Source: Sporolactobacillus kofuensis
GTDB taxonomy: Bacteria > Bacillota > Bacilli > Bacillales > Sporolactobacillaceae
Direction: 5' to 3'
Assembly: GCF_042660205.1 (NCBI RefSeq)
Contig: NZ_JBHSTQ010000005.1
Span: 62,001 to 126,000, forward strand
DNA length: 64,000 bases
A program made the position numbers and the translations under genes. The notes below the pieces were generated by a model that was not told where the DNA came from, ran no database searches, and saw only the letters and a list, made by a program, of their open reading frames with translations. This document shows positions 34,041 to 42,803 of this stretch, in pieces (position 1 is the stretch's first letter; every line of letters begins with the position of its first letter).

Positions 34041-35582
34041 GTGGCAAAAAGAGCATTAGTCAGTGTTTCAGATAAGACAGGCCTTATTGATTTTATGAAA
34101 AAATTAGTAGATGCAGGTATTGAAATTATTTCAACTGGCGGAACGAAAAAAGCAATTGAAGCTGCAGGTCTTCCTGTGATGTCAATTAGCGAAGTCACCG
34201 AATTTCCTGAAATTCTTGATGGACGTGTAAAAACATTGCATCCAGCCGTTCATGGCGGTTTGCTCGCTGTTCGCGGGAAACAGTCCCATATGGAAGCAAT
34301 CAAGGAACTGGGGATTCAGCCGATTGATTTTGTTGTGGTTAACCTTTATCCATTTAAGGAAACAATCTCAAAACCGGATGTTGCTTATGATGACGCGGTT
34401 GAAAATATTGATATTGGCGGACCAAGTATGCTTCGTTCCGCAGCGAAGAATCATCGCAGTGTCACGGTTGTCTGTGATCCTGCTGACTATGACCTTGTTG
34501 CAGAAAGTCTCGATGACAATGCGGATGTTCCTTTTGAACTGAAACAAAAGCTGGCGGCTAAGGTCTTCCGCCATACTGCAGCCTATGACGCACTGATTGC
34601 GGATTACTTCACGAAACAAGTTGGGGAAGAATTCCCAGAAAAACTGACGCTTACTTATGAAAAGAAACAAGCCCTTCGTTACGGTGAAAATCCACATCAG
34701 ATGGCTGCCTTCTACAGTGAACCGATTGAAGATGTTTCAACGATCGCCGCAGCAAAACAGTTACACGGTAAGGAACTCTCTTATAACAACATCCGTGACG
34801 CTGATGCTGCACTCGGGATTGTCAAAGAATTCAAGCAACCTGCTGCTGTTGCGGTCAAACATATGAATCCATGCGGTATCGGTATTGGCGAGACTGTCAA
34901 TGAAGCTTATGATAAAGCCTATGAGACCGATCCTATTTCCATCTTCGGCGGAATCGTTGCATTAAACTGTGAAGTTGACGCAGCATTAGCAGAAGAACTG
35001 CACAAGATTTTCCTTGAAATTGTCATTGCTCCTTCTTATTCTGATGAAGCACTTGCAATTCTCGAAAAGAAGAAAAACATTCGTTTACTTCAAGTAGCAA
35101 TGAGCGATGAACCACAAGATTTCGCACAATATACATCTGTTCGCGGCGGTATGCTCGTTCAAGACTTGGATACAAAGGGCTATGCCGACATTGAAGAAAA
35201 TCTGAAGGTGGTCACAGACCGTAAACCAACAGAAGCAGAAATGGAAAGCCTGAAATTTGCTTGGACAATTGTAAAGCATGTGAAATCAAACGCCATTGCC
35301 CTTGTTAATGACGGACGGATGGTAGGCATGGGCGGCGGACAAACAAACCGCGTTGGTGCTGCGAAAATCGCACTTGAAGAAGCAGGTGAAAAAACAAAAG
35401 GCGCCGTTCTTTCCTCGGATGCATTCTTCCCAATGAATGACACTGTAGAAGCAGCAGCAAAAGCAGGAATCACTGCAATTATTCAACCTGGCGGATCGAT
35501 TAAAGATCAAGATTCAATTGATATGGCGAACAAATACAACATCGCAATGGTCTTCACCGGTATGCGCCACTTCAAGCATTAA
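34041..35582 (+). CDS. purH: Bifunctional AICAR transformylase/IMP cyclohydrolase PurH
   Basis: The protein has 513 residues. The N-terminal MGS-like IMP cyclohydrolase domain (ALVSVSDKTGL, STGGTKKAIEAAG, DGRVKTLHPAVHGG) is followed by the transformylase domain with VAVKHMNPCG and the final SDAFFPMND and GMRHFKH. It catalyses the last two steps to IMP. The start is GTG 34041 after GGGAGAATTGAA. Confidence 0.97.
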   Translation: MAKRALVSVSDKTGLIDFMKKLVDAGIEIISTGGTKKAIEAAGLPVMSISEVTEFPEILDGRVKTLHPAVHGGLLAVRGKQSHMEAIKELGIQPIDFVVVNLYPFKETISKPDVAYDDAVENIDIGGPSMLRSAAKNHRSVTVVCDPADYDLVAESLDDNADVPFELKQKLAAKVFRHTAAYDALIADYFTKQVGEEFPEKLTLTYEKKQALRYGENPHQMAAFYSEPIEDVSTIAAAKQLHGKELSYNNIRDADAALGIVKEFKQPAAVAVKHMNPCGIGIGETVNEAYDKAYETDPISIFGGIVALNCEVDAALAEELHKIFLEIVIAPSYSDEALAILEKKKNIRLLQVAMSDEPQDFAQYTSVRGGMLVQDLDTKGYADIEENLKVVTDRKPTEAEMESLKFAWTIVKHVKSNAIALVNDGRMVGMGGGQTNRVGAAKIALEEAGEKTKGAVLSSDAFFPMNDTVEAAAKAGITAIIQPGGSIKDQDSIDMANKYNIAMVFTGMRHFKH

Positions 35583-35612
35583 TTTCATTCGCTTTTTGAA
35601 AGGGGAACGCTT

Positions 35613-36878
35613 ATGGATGTGTTGATTGTTGGCGGCGGAGGCCGCGAACACGCGATGGCTTGGAAAGCAGCACAAAGCGCTTTAGTAGATAAAGTGTATG
35701 CGGCACCGGGCAGTGATGGAATGGCAGCAGTCGCAGAATGTGTACCTATTGATGCGATGGATTTTGAGGCCCTTGCCTCCTTTGCAAAGGAACATCGTGT
35801 GGGTCTGACTCTTGTTGGTCCGGAGCAGCCGCTTGTTGGTGGTATTGTCGATGTATTTGCAGCAAATGGTTTGAACGTGTTCGGGCCATCGAAAACGGCT
35901 GCTCAGATTGAAGGCAGCAAGTCTTTTGCCAAAGCGCTCATGGCAAAGTACAACATTCCCACATCGCGCTACCAAGCCTTTACAGATTATCAGGAAGCGA
36001 GCGACTATCTGCAACTGGTTGGTGCGCCAATCGTTCTGAAAGCGGACGGACTTGCTGCTGGAAAAGGCGTCATTGTCGCGATGACCATGGAGGAAGCAGA
36101 AAGCGGCCTGAAAGTGATCATGAAGGACAAACAGTTTGCGGAAGCGGGTTCGCGTGTGGTTATCGAAGAGTACCTCGAAGGTGAGGAATTCTCACTGATG
36201 GCGCTCGTGAACGGCAAACAAGTTGTACCGCTAGCGATTGCTCAGGATCATAAGCGTGCATTTGAAGGCGACAAAGGTCCGAATACAGGAGGCATGGGTG
36301 CCTATTCTCCGGTACCGCAAATTGACCAGAAGGTTGTTGACGAAGCAGTTCGAACAATTCTTCATCCGACAGCAGCGGGCATGGTTGAAGAGGGCTGTAC
36401 ATTCACTGGGGTCCTTTATGCCGGCTTGATACTGACTCAGAATGGACCGAAAGTCATTGAATTCAATTGCCGATTTGGTGATCCGGAAACGCAAGTTGTA
36501 CTGCCGCGCATGCAATCTGATTTCATCCAAGTAGTGCTTGATGTACTCGATAACAAGCAGCCGAACCTTGAATGGAGTGAAAAAGCAGCCGTTGGCGTTG
36601 TGCTCGCATCAAGTGGCTACCCAGGGAACTATGATAAGGGTGAGAAACTCGGCGATCTTGATAGCCTGCCGGAAGAAGCGCTGCTTTTCCATGCAGGTAC
36701 CAAAAAATCAGGTGAGGATTGGTTGACCAACGGTGGACGCGTACTGCTTGTTACGCGACTCGGCGATGACCTTCGCACCGCTCGCGACGCAGTGAATCAC
36801 GATTTGGAAACGATTCAAACCGATGCAGTATTTTTCCGTACGGACATCGGTCATCATGCGCTTAAAGTATCAAAATAA
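35613..36878 (+). CDS. purD: Phosphoribosylamine--glycine ligase PurD
   Basis: The protein has 421 residues, ATP-grasp fold. VLIVGGGGREHAM, LKADGLAAGKGV, KGPNTGGMGAYSP and EFNCRFGDPETQ are diagnostic. It joins glycine to phosphoribosylamine. It is the last gene of the operon and is followed by an intrinsic terminator. Confidence 0.97.
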   Translation: MDVLIVGGGGREHAMAWKAAQSALVDKVYAAPGSDGMAAVAECVPIDAMDFEALASFAKEHRVGLTLVGPEQPLVGGIVDVFAANGLNVFGPSKTAAQIEGSKSFAKALMAKYNIPTSRYQAFTDYQEASDYLQLVGAPIVLKADGLAAGKGVIVAMTMEEAESGLKVIMKDKQFAEAGSRVVIEEYLEGEEFSLMALVNGKQVVPLAIAQDHKRAFEGDKGPNTGGMGAYSPVPQIDQKVVDEAVRTILHPTAAGMVEEGCTFTGVLYAGLILTQNGPKVIEFNCRFGDPETQVVLPRMQSDFIQVVLDVLDNKQPNLEWSEKAAVGVVLASSGYPGNYDKGEKLGDLDSLPEEALLFHAGTKKSGEDWLTNGGRVLLVTRLGDDLRTARDAVNHDLETIQTDAVFFRTDIGHHALKVSK

Positions 36879-36896
36879 TAGAATTTGTCACAAGCT

Positions 36897-36929
36897 AAAC
36901 TGCCTTCACCGTAAAAATGAAGGCAGTTT
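36897..36929 (+). terminator. Terminator of the pur operon
   Basis: AAACTGCCTTCA-loop-TGAAGGCAGTTT followed by TTATTATC; a 12-bp perfect stem. Confidence 0.93.
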
Positions 36930-36953
36930 TTATTATCTATTATTGTTTGTTGG

Positions 36954-37006
36954 GATTGTTGAGTATGTTGAGATTGTTGAGTATTTTGATGGCAATCGGT
37001 TATAAT
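36954..37006 (+). promoter_or_regulatory. Direct-repeat operator and promoter of the HTH/PIN pair
   Basis: GATTGTTGAGTATGTTGA is repeated in tandem with an 18-bp period (36954-36971, 36972-36989, one mismatch). The second copy contains TTGAGT (36977-36982), which with TATAAT (37001-37006) at 18 bp makes a promoter. Repeats overlapping a promoter suit the usual self-repression by an antitoxin with a DNA-binding domain. Confidence 0.6.
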
Positions 37007-37027
37007 GGAAATAAGGAGGTTGTTGAA

Positions 37028-37693
37028 ATGACCCGAACAATAATCTACGATCAAAAAGAAATGTGGAACAGTATTCAGACTTTGTCAAAAATTAATGTTG
37101 AACAAGCGAAGGCAGTACTAAATGTAACAATTCAAAGATCGTTTCGTCATTTTGGAATTGTTCTTCCTGTATCTTCTAGTCAATCGCTGACCTTACCAGA
37201 ACCAGAAGAATTGCAGCGATTGCAACAACTAGAAGGGGAATTGAATGATTCACTTGAAAAGAATAACGATTTAAGATTTGAAGAATTATTAGCAGAATAT
37301 ATTGAACAAATGAGCACGCTGACTGCAAATGATTTATCATCAGTCAGAAATAAAATACTTCCATCTGCAACGAGGCATCGGAGAGGAAAACGTGTCCATT
37401 ATCAACTTTATCGCGAAAAAAATGCAGCTGTTCTCCTTTTGAAAAGAGAAGATAAGCCATTTTATACACCGAAAGAAGTTGGAGTCAAATTGGGACTGAG
37501 TGATCAAACAATTCGACGAATGTGCGAAAAAGGTAAATTTCCTAATGCCTATCAAACGGATGGAGGTCACTGGAGAATTCCTCGAGAAGCGTTTATCACT
37601 ACAAGCATGCAAGATGAGCAAGCTGAAACCATTTTGCAGAGAATAGATAAAAAAAATCTTCAGAGCGGGGATATAGATGAATTTAATTTATGA
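37028..37693 (+). CDS. Putative antitoxin with excisionase-type helix-turn-helix
   Basis: The protein has 221 residues. A C-terminal helix-turn-helix of the MerR/excisionase kind is visible at about residues 140-190: FYTPKEVGVKLGLSDQTI, then GGHWRIPREAF. The N-terminal 130 residues are helical and charged without a domain I know. AAGGAGG precedes ATG 37028; upstream in-frame starts are rejected. The last 17 bp overlap the PIN gene, and the promoter has tandem repeats. Together these indicate a type II toxin-antitoxin pair, an inference from layout rather than family identity. Confidence 0.7.
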   Translation: MTRTIIYDQKEMWNSIQTLSKINVEQAKAVLNVTIQRSFRHFGIVLPVSSSQSLTLPEPEELQRLQQLEGELNDSLEKNNDLRFEELLAEYIEQMSTLTANDLSSVRNKILPSATRHRRGKRVHYQLYREKNAAVLLLKREDKPFYTPKEVGVKLGLSDQTIRRMCEKGKFPNAYQTDGGHWRIPREAFITTSMQDEQAETILQRIDKKNLQSGDIDEFNL

Positions 37694-38267
37694 TGCTAAA
37701 GTTCCTCCAAAAGTGTTTATTGATACAACGGTATTGTGCGGTGCGCTTCGAGTTGATGGTACAAATAGAAAAATTCTTAAAGCCGCACGTTATCCTAATT
37801 TTTTCCAACCTATAGTTTCGAGAGTATGTTTATTCGAATTCATGCGACATGCTTTAGAAGGATTAGGTGACGGAATGAATAAAGTTATTTATACACCTGC
37901 AGAAGTTGAAGAATTCCTGCGGCTTTTTTTATATCCAATTCTTGAGTATTATATGGGGTTGCCAGTAAATAGTTTGGTAGGTCGTTACAGTATTGAAACA
38001 ATTATTAGAGAGAATAGGCCTATTGGTGAAGTATTAGTGGAATTAAGCAATTGTAATGCAGATCAGGCAAAGAAAATTGTATCGTCACAAGAGATGACAC
38101 AACCTCTATCTGCTTTTGACCAGGATGATTTTCATGTTTGGGTTACAGCTATTCAAGAAAAATGCCAATACATACTAACGACCAATCATAAACGTTTTCC
38201 AGAACAAATAGGTGATATTAAACGTATTCATCCAAGTGATTTCTATGAGCAACTTAGTAACCCCTAA
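37677..38267 (+). CDS. PIN-domain protein, putative toxin ribonuclease
   Basis: The protein has 196 residues. VFIDTTVLCGAL with Asp16 begins the PIN fold; later acidic positions are in RVCLFEFMRHA (Glu) and SAFDQDDFHVW (Asp), followed by YILTTNHKRFP. These are the metal-binding acids of PIN ribonucleases. It follows the HTH gene with a 17-bp overlap and ends before a hairpin. The larger size than VapC (about 130) and the excisionase-like partner place it in a less-studied PIN group. Ribonuclease activity is inferred. Confidence 0.72.
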   Translation: MNLIYDAKVPPKVFIDTTVLCGALRVDGTNRKILKAARYPNFFQPIVSRVCLFEFMRHALEGLGDGMNKVIYTPAEVEEFLRLFLYPILEYYMGLPVNSLVGRYSIETIIRENRPIGEVLVELSNCNADQAKKIVSSQEMTQPLSAFDQDDFHVWVTAIQEKCQYILTTNHKRFPEQIGDIKRIHPSDFYEQLSNP

Positions 38268-38312
38268 TCGACTGATTTCTCTATAAAAACAAGCGCAAAA
38301 TTTATGATAGAT

Positions 38313-38340
38313 AAAAATGATGCTAGTAGCAATCATTTTT
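38313..38340 (+). terminator. Terminator of the HTH/PIN operon
   Basis: AAAAATGAT ... ATCATTTTT with inner GCT/AGC pairing; the right arm provides the T tract. Confidence 0.65.
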
Positions 38341-38467
38341 AAATTTAGTATAGGCAAGTGAGGCAAGTGCAAATAATCCGAAAATTATTGATGCAACGAG
38401 TACGAAGGTGTAAAATAACGGAACGAGATAAGGAATACTAAATTAGAAAACAAAGGAGAGGATTGAA

Positions 38468-39445
38468 GTGAACGAAACGATTCGAAAAGTAGGTATCGTC
38501 GGCATTGGTAATGTTGGGAAAGCAGCGGCTTCTACCATTGTACATGAGAACATCGCGGACGAACTGTACCTTTCAGATATTGATTCGGAACGTGCAAAGG
38601 GTGAAGCGTACGATTTCGAGGATAGTATTGAACTTACCCAATCAAGAACGCGTGTCATCGATGTTCCACTTGAAGGACTTGCTGCATGTGACGTCATTCT
38701 AGTTGCGGTAACGGAAAGATCACAGATTCCGAGTCAGTCTCGACTTGAACTATTAAAAGGAACAGCGGCAATTACATATGATATTGTCCCAAGACTTAAG
38801 AAGGCTGGCTTTCAAGGAAAATACGTGATTGCAACCAACCCATGCGATATCATTACCTATTTATTCTATAAACTCTCAGGACTTCCAAAGAGCCATGTGA
38901 TTGGAACCGGTACATCACTGGACAGCATGAGGTTACGCAAACAGATTTCTAAAGTAGTCGGCGGCATTGATCCACGAAGCATCAATGCATTCATGGTCGG
39001 TGAACATGGGGATTCGCAGATTGCTGCCTGGTCCCATGTAACCATCGGCGGCCAACCGCTTGATCAATTCGAAGAAGACAATCAGGATGAATTAGGAAAA
39101 ATTGATCGTCCGTCTGTAGAGGATACAGCAAGGCATTTCGGATGGGAGATTCTTACTCGAAAGGGCAACACACAGTTTGGTATCGGAAATGAGCTGGCAT
39201 TCTTTGCTAAATCAATTCTGAATAATGCGCACATCGTTACCGCTGCATCAGTCGTTCAAGACGGTGAATATGGCCAGACTGATTTAGCAATAGGTGTGCC
39301 GATTGTTCTCGGCAAGCATGGTGTGGAGAAGATCATTAAGTTGAGATTGAATGATCAGGAACAACAAGGCTTTAATGCATCTGCTGAACTCATCAAAGGA
39401 TACATTAAGCAAACGTTGGATGAACACGAAGAAACAACAAAATAA
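38468..39445 (+). CDS. L-lactate / L-2-hydroxyisocaproate dehydrogenase family protein
   Basis: The protein has 325 residues with the LDH/MDH fold: VGIVGIGNVGKAAAS (NAD binding), ATNPCDI, TSLDSMRLR (substrate-binding Arg) and the catalytic His in MVGEHGDSQ. The specificity loop reads ERSQIPSQSRLEL, without the Gln or Arg pattern that marks classical LDH or MDH. An L-2-hydroxyacid (L-HicDH-like) enzyme is therefore as likely as L-LDH. GTG start after GGAGAGGATT. It stands alone, with no Rex site seen. Confidence 0.82.
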   Translation: MNETIRKVGIVGIGNVGKAAASTIVHENIADELYLSDIDSERAKGEAYDFEDSIELTQSRTRVIDVPLEGLAACDVILVAVTERSQIPSQSRLELLKGTAAITYDIVPRLKKAGFQGKYVIATNPCDIITYLFYKLSGLPKSHVIGTGTSLDSMRLRKQISKVVGGIDPRSINAFMVGEHGDSQIAAWSHVTIGGQPLDQFEEDNQDELGKIDRPSVEDTARHFGWEILTRKGNTQFGIGNELAFFAKSILNNAHIVTAASVVQDGEYGQTDLAIGVPIVLGKHGVEKIIKLRLNDQEQQGFNASAELIKGYIKQTLDEHEETTK

Positions 39446-39465
39446 AGATTTTGAAAAATAGCACG

Positions 39466-39501
39466 GCCCCCTCGCTGATCACCGCACTCAGTGGAGGGGG
39501 C
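39466..39501 (+). terminator. Terminator of the L-2-hydroxyacid dehydrogenase gene
   Basis: GCCCCCTC ... GAGGGGGC with inner CTGA/TCAG pairing, followed by TTTTTTT. Confidence 0.93.
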
Positions 39502-39978
39502 TTTTTTTAAAAAAATAAGAAGGTAAACACATTGAGTGTACACATGCAACGAAGATGCGCGACCAAGCTTATACTCGTTCATCGCTAAATGGCCAATAAA
39601 ATTGCAAAACAGACCGATACCCCAAAGTTTTGCTACTCAACTCATCCATCTGTTCGGACAGAAATGTATAAAAATTGCTGAGATTCGTTCTGATCCGTCA
39701 CGATCAGTGTACATTTAAGTGAATAAGAGATTTTCACACAGTACAGAATGAAAACATTTTTTTCTCTGACTTTATCACTAGCCATAATTGATGTAAGATG
39801 ATAAAAGGAGTAGTAATGTCGTTTTCGAAATGTGGACATATTCGCATTTAAGATGAAAGATAAAGATAGATCTGCTTGAACAAGTATGCTCGAGCAAATG
39901 GATCATCTATTTGTGGAACGAGAAACGTGTGAAAGTGATGAAGTTACGGATTAACCGTGGGGAAAGGAATGGACAAGG
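39502..39978. other. Long gap with no supported gene
   Basis: About 480 bp between a terminator and yerC. Short open frames lack good ribosome binding sites. An ATG after AAAAGGAGTAGTA (39805-39817) opens only an 11-codon frame. The region must hold the yerC promoter; nothing else is recognised. Confidence 0.4.
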
Positions 39979-40275
39979 TTGCAAATTGATAAATTGAGAG
40001 GCAAGTCTCTTGATCAGCTGTTTGATGCCATCCTGACATTGAAAGATCGTGAAGAATGTTATCGATTCTTTGATGATCTTTGCACAATGGGAGAAATTCA
40101 GTCGCTGTCGCAACGTCTGGAAGTGGCAAGAATGCTGATGGCGGGACAAACATATCATCAGATTGAAGAAGAAACAGGTGCAAGTACAGCAACGATATCC
40201 AGGGTCAAGCGCTGCATCAATTTCGGCACTGACGGGTATCAAATGACGCTTGATCGGTTGGAAGAGCAAAAGTAA
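39979..40275 (+). CDS. yerC: TrpR-related DNA-binding protein YerC
   Basis: The protein has 98 residues and matches the YerC/YecD family along its length: MQIDKLRGKSLDQLF, LKDREECYRFFDDLC, SQRLEVARMLMAG, and the HTH GASTATISRVKRC. The fold is that of the Trp repressor; the regulated genes are not known. The start is TTG 39979, which gives exactly the family N-terminus. In B. subtilis yerC is followed by pcrB and pcrA; here pcrB is absent. Confidence 0.9.
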   Translation: MQIDKLRGKSLDQLFDAILTLKDREECYRFFDDLCTMGEIQSLSQRLEVARMLMAGQTYHQIEEETGASTATISRVKRCINFGTDGYQMTLDRLEEQK

Positions 40276-40490
40276 TCTAACCGAGGCAAACATGAACAGG
40301 TAGATGAGAAGACGGGGTGTTCTGCAGGTAGTGTTCAGAATGCGCCGGCTTTGCATTTGCACACGATTTATGTGAATGAAGAAAGAAACCGATTGACAGA
40401 TATATGGTAAATGGGTGAATAGTGGCGGAGTCTTTATTTCTCTTTGAATTATTCATTCGACAGCAACTCTATTATTTAGGAAGTGATGAA

Positions 40491-42719
40491 ATGAACCGGC
40501 TTTCACAAGAACTGCTTGAAGGATTGAATCCGGAACAACTAAAGGCGGTCAAACATCACGAAGGACCGCTATTGATTATGGCGGGTGCAGGTAGTGGGAA
40601 GACACGTGTACTGACACACCGAATGGCGTATATGATGATTGAACGTGATGTTGCACCATGGAATATATTGGCGATTACGTTTACAAATAAAGCGGCAAAA
40701 GAGATGAAAGAACGACTGGCGAATCTTGCCGGACCACTTGTTGAAGATGCGTGGGTTTCAACGTTTCACTCCATGTGTGTGCGTATCTTGCGCCGCGATA
40801 TTGATCGCTTAGGGATCAGTCGGAATTTTACGATCTTAGACAGTACCGACCAGTTATCGGTGGTTAAGCAAATTCTTAAGGATCAGAATTTGGACCCGAA
40901 GAAATTTACACCACGAGGCATTCTTGGAAAAATCAGCGCTGCTAAGAACGAACTGAAAACTGCCGCTCAATTTGCCAAGGTTGCACAAGGGCCTTATGAC
41001 GAAGTGGTGCGTGATGTCTATAAGGATTATGAAAAGAAACTACTTCAGAACCAATCGCTTGATTTTGATGACCTCATTATGACTACAGTTCATCTTTTTC
41101 AAAGAGTTCCTGAAGCATTGGACTATTATCAAAAGAAGTTTCAATATATTCATGTTGATGAGTACCAGGATACGAACAGAGCACAGTACTTGCTTGTACA
41201 CATGCTGGCCGATTGTTTCAAAAATTTATGTGTGGTCGGTGATTCGGATCAGTCCATCTACGGCTGGCGCGGTGCCGACATTCATAACATTCTCTCGTTT
41301 GAGGAAGACTACCCAAATGCTGAAGTGATTAAGCTGGAGCAAAACTACCGCTCGACAAAGAAGATTCTGGACGCTGCCAATCACGTGATTGAGAACAACC
41401 ATGATCGCAAGCCGAAGAATCTATGGACAGAAAACGCCGATGGGAAGAAAATCGCCTATTATCGCGCACCAACGGAACGTGAAGAAGGCTATTATATTGC
41501 TGGGAAAATGCGTGAGTTAGCTAAAGATGGGTTCAAGTATTCGGAACTGGCTGTCCTTTACCGAACCAATGCCCAATCGCGTGTGATCGAAGAAACGCTC
41601 GTAAAATCAAATATTCCCTACCGAATGGTTGGAAGTATTAAATTCTATGACCGCAAAGAAATCAAAGACATGCTCGCTTATCTTCGCCTAATTGCCAATC
41701 CGGATGATGAAATCAGTTTGGCACGCGTTATCAATGAACCGAAGCGCGGTATTGGCGCTTCTTCTATGGATAAGCTGGCGGATTATGCACTGGCTGCAGA
41801 TCTTTCGTTAATGAAAGCGATCGACGAAGTTGAACAAACGGGAATCGCTGCACGGACGGCTCACAAAATAGAAGCCTTTGCCGACATGATTATGAACTGG
41901 TCGAAAATGCAGGAATTTCTTTCGGTTACGGAGTTAGTTGAAGATGTCCTTGATAAATCCGGCTACCGTGAGGCTTTGAAGTCCGAACGAACGATTGAAG
42001 CACAAAGTCGGTTGGAGAACCTCGATGAATTGCTCTCTGTGACGAAGGAATTTGAGAGTACACATGAAGATAAGTCCTTGATTAATTTCTTGACCGAACT
42101 CGCCTTAGATGCTGATATCGATGAAGAAGAAGATCAGACGGTGCAAGATGCAGTGACATTGATGACCTTGCACTCCGCTAAGGGTCTGGAGTTTCCAGTT
42201 GTATTCCTCGTTGGGATGGAAGAAGGCATCTTCCCTCATCTTCGTGCCTTGGATGATGAAGAGGAAATGGAGGAAGAGCGGCGCTTGGCGTACGTTGGCA
42301 TTACACGTGCCAAGCAGCAACTCTTTATGACCAGTGCACAAGTACGCATGTTGTTCGGGAAAACCATTGCTAACCCGGCTTCTCGTTTTATTAAAGAAAT
42401 TCCTAAAGAGTTGCTCGAGGTAGAAGATTCTGAGGAACGTCAAATCACCGGAAGATTCTCGTCCAAATCAATGTCAGGTTCTCCATTTGAACGCAAATTT
42501 ACAACTCCGCAAAGTCGTCCGACACCGGTACTGCAGAAATCAAATCATCACACAGAGACTTGGCAAGCCGGAGACAAGGTTCTTCATAAGAAATGGGGCC
42601 AAGGGACGATCGTTGGCAAACGCGGGGATGGGGATAGTGTTGAACTGGATATCGTATTCCCAAGCCCGATTGGTCTCAAACGACTGCTTGGCGCTTTCGC
42701 ACCGATTGAAAAAGTGTGA
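40491..42719 (+). CDS. pcrA: ATP-dependent DNA helicase PcrA
   Basis: The protein has 742 residues, UvrD/Rep superfamily 1A. Motif I MAGAGSGKT, Ia TFTNKAAKEM, II HVDEYQDTN, III GDSDQSIYGWRGAD, IV EQNYRS and VI YVGITRAK are all present. It is a 3'-5' helicase for repair and rolling-circle replication. The C-terminal Tudor-like end (GDKVLHKKWGQGTIVG) binds RNA polymerase in known PcrA. ATG 40491 follows GGAAGTGATG; an upstream in-frame start is rejected. Followed by ligA as in other Bacillales. Confidence 0.96.
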   Translation: MNRLSQELLEGLNPEQLKAVKHHEGPLLIMAGAGSGKTRVLTHRMAYMMIERDVAPWNILAITFTNKAAKEMKERLANLAGPLVEDAWVSTFHSMCVRILRRDIDRLGISRNFTILDSTDQLSVVKQILKDQNLDPKKFTPRGILGKISAAKNELKTAAQFAKVAQGPYDEVVRDVYKDYEKKLLQNQSLDFDDLIMTTVHLFQRVPEALDYYQKKFQYIHVDEYQDTNRAQYLLVHMLADCFKNLCVVGDSDQSIYGWRGADIHNILSFEEDYPNAEVIKLEQNYRSTKKILDAANHVIENNHDRKPKNLWTENADGKKIAYYRAPTEREEGYYIAGKMRELAKDGFKYSELAVLYRTNAQSRVIEETLVKSNIPYRMVGSIKFYDRKEIKDMLAYLRLIANPDDEISLARVINEPKRGIGASSMDKLADYALAADLSLMKAIDEVEQTGIAARTAHKIEAFADMIMNWSKMQEFLSVTELVEDVLDKSGYREALKSERTIEAQSRLENLDELLSVTKEFESTHEDKSLINFLTELALDADIDEEEDQTVQDAVTLMTLHSAKGLEFPVVFLVGMEEGIFPHLRALDDEEEMEEERRLAYVGITRAKQQLFMTSAQVRMLFGKTIANPASRFIKEIPKELLEVEDSEERQITGRFSSKSMSGSPFERKFTTPQSRPTPVLQKSNHHTETWQAGDKVLHKKWGQGTIVGKRGDGDSVELDIVFPSPIGLKRLLGAFAPIEKV

Positions 42720-42803
42720 TCGGTTAATAATAGAATGAAGTTCATGAATAGATGGCGCGGCATATGCGCAGTTCATGGATACCTGTAAAAGGAGAAACGA
42801 ATT

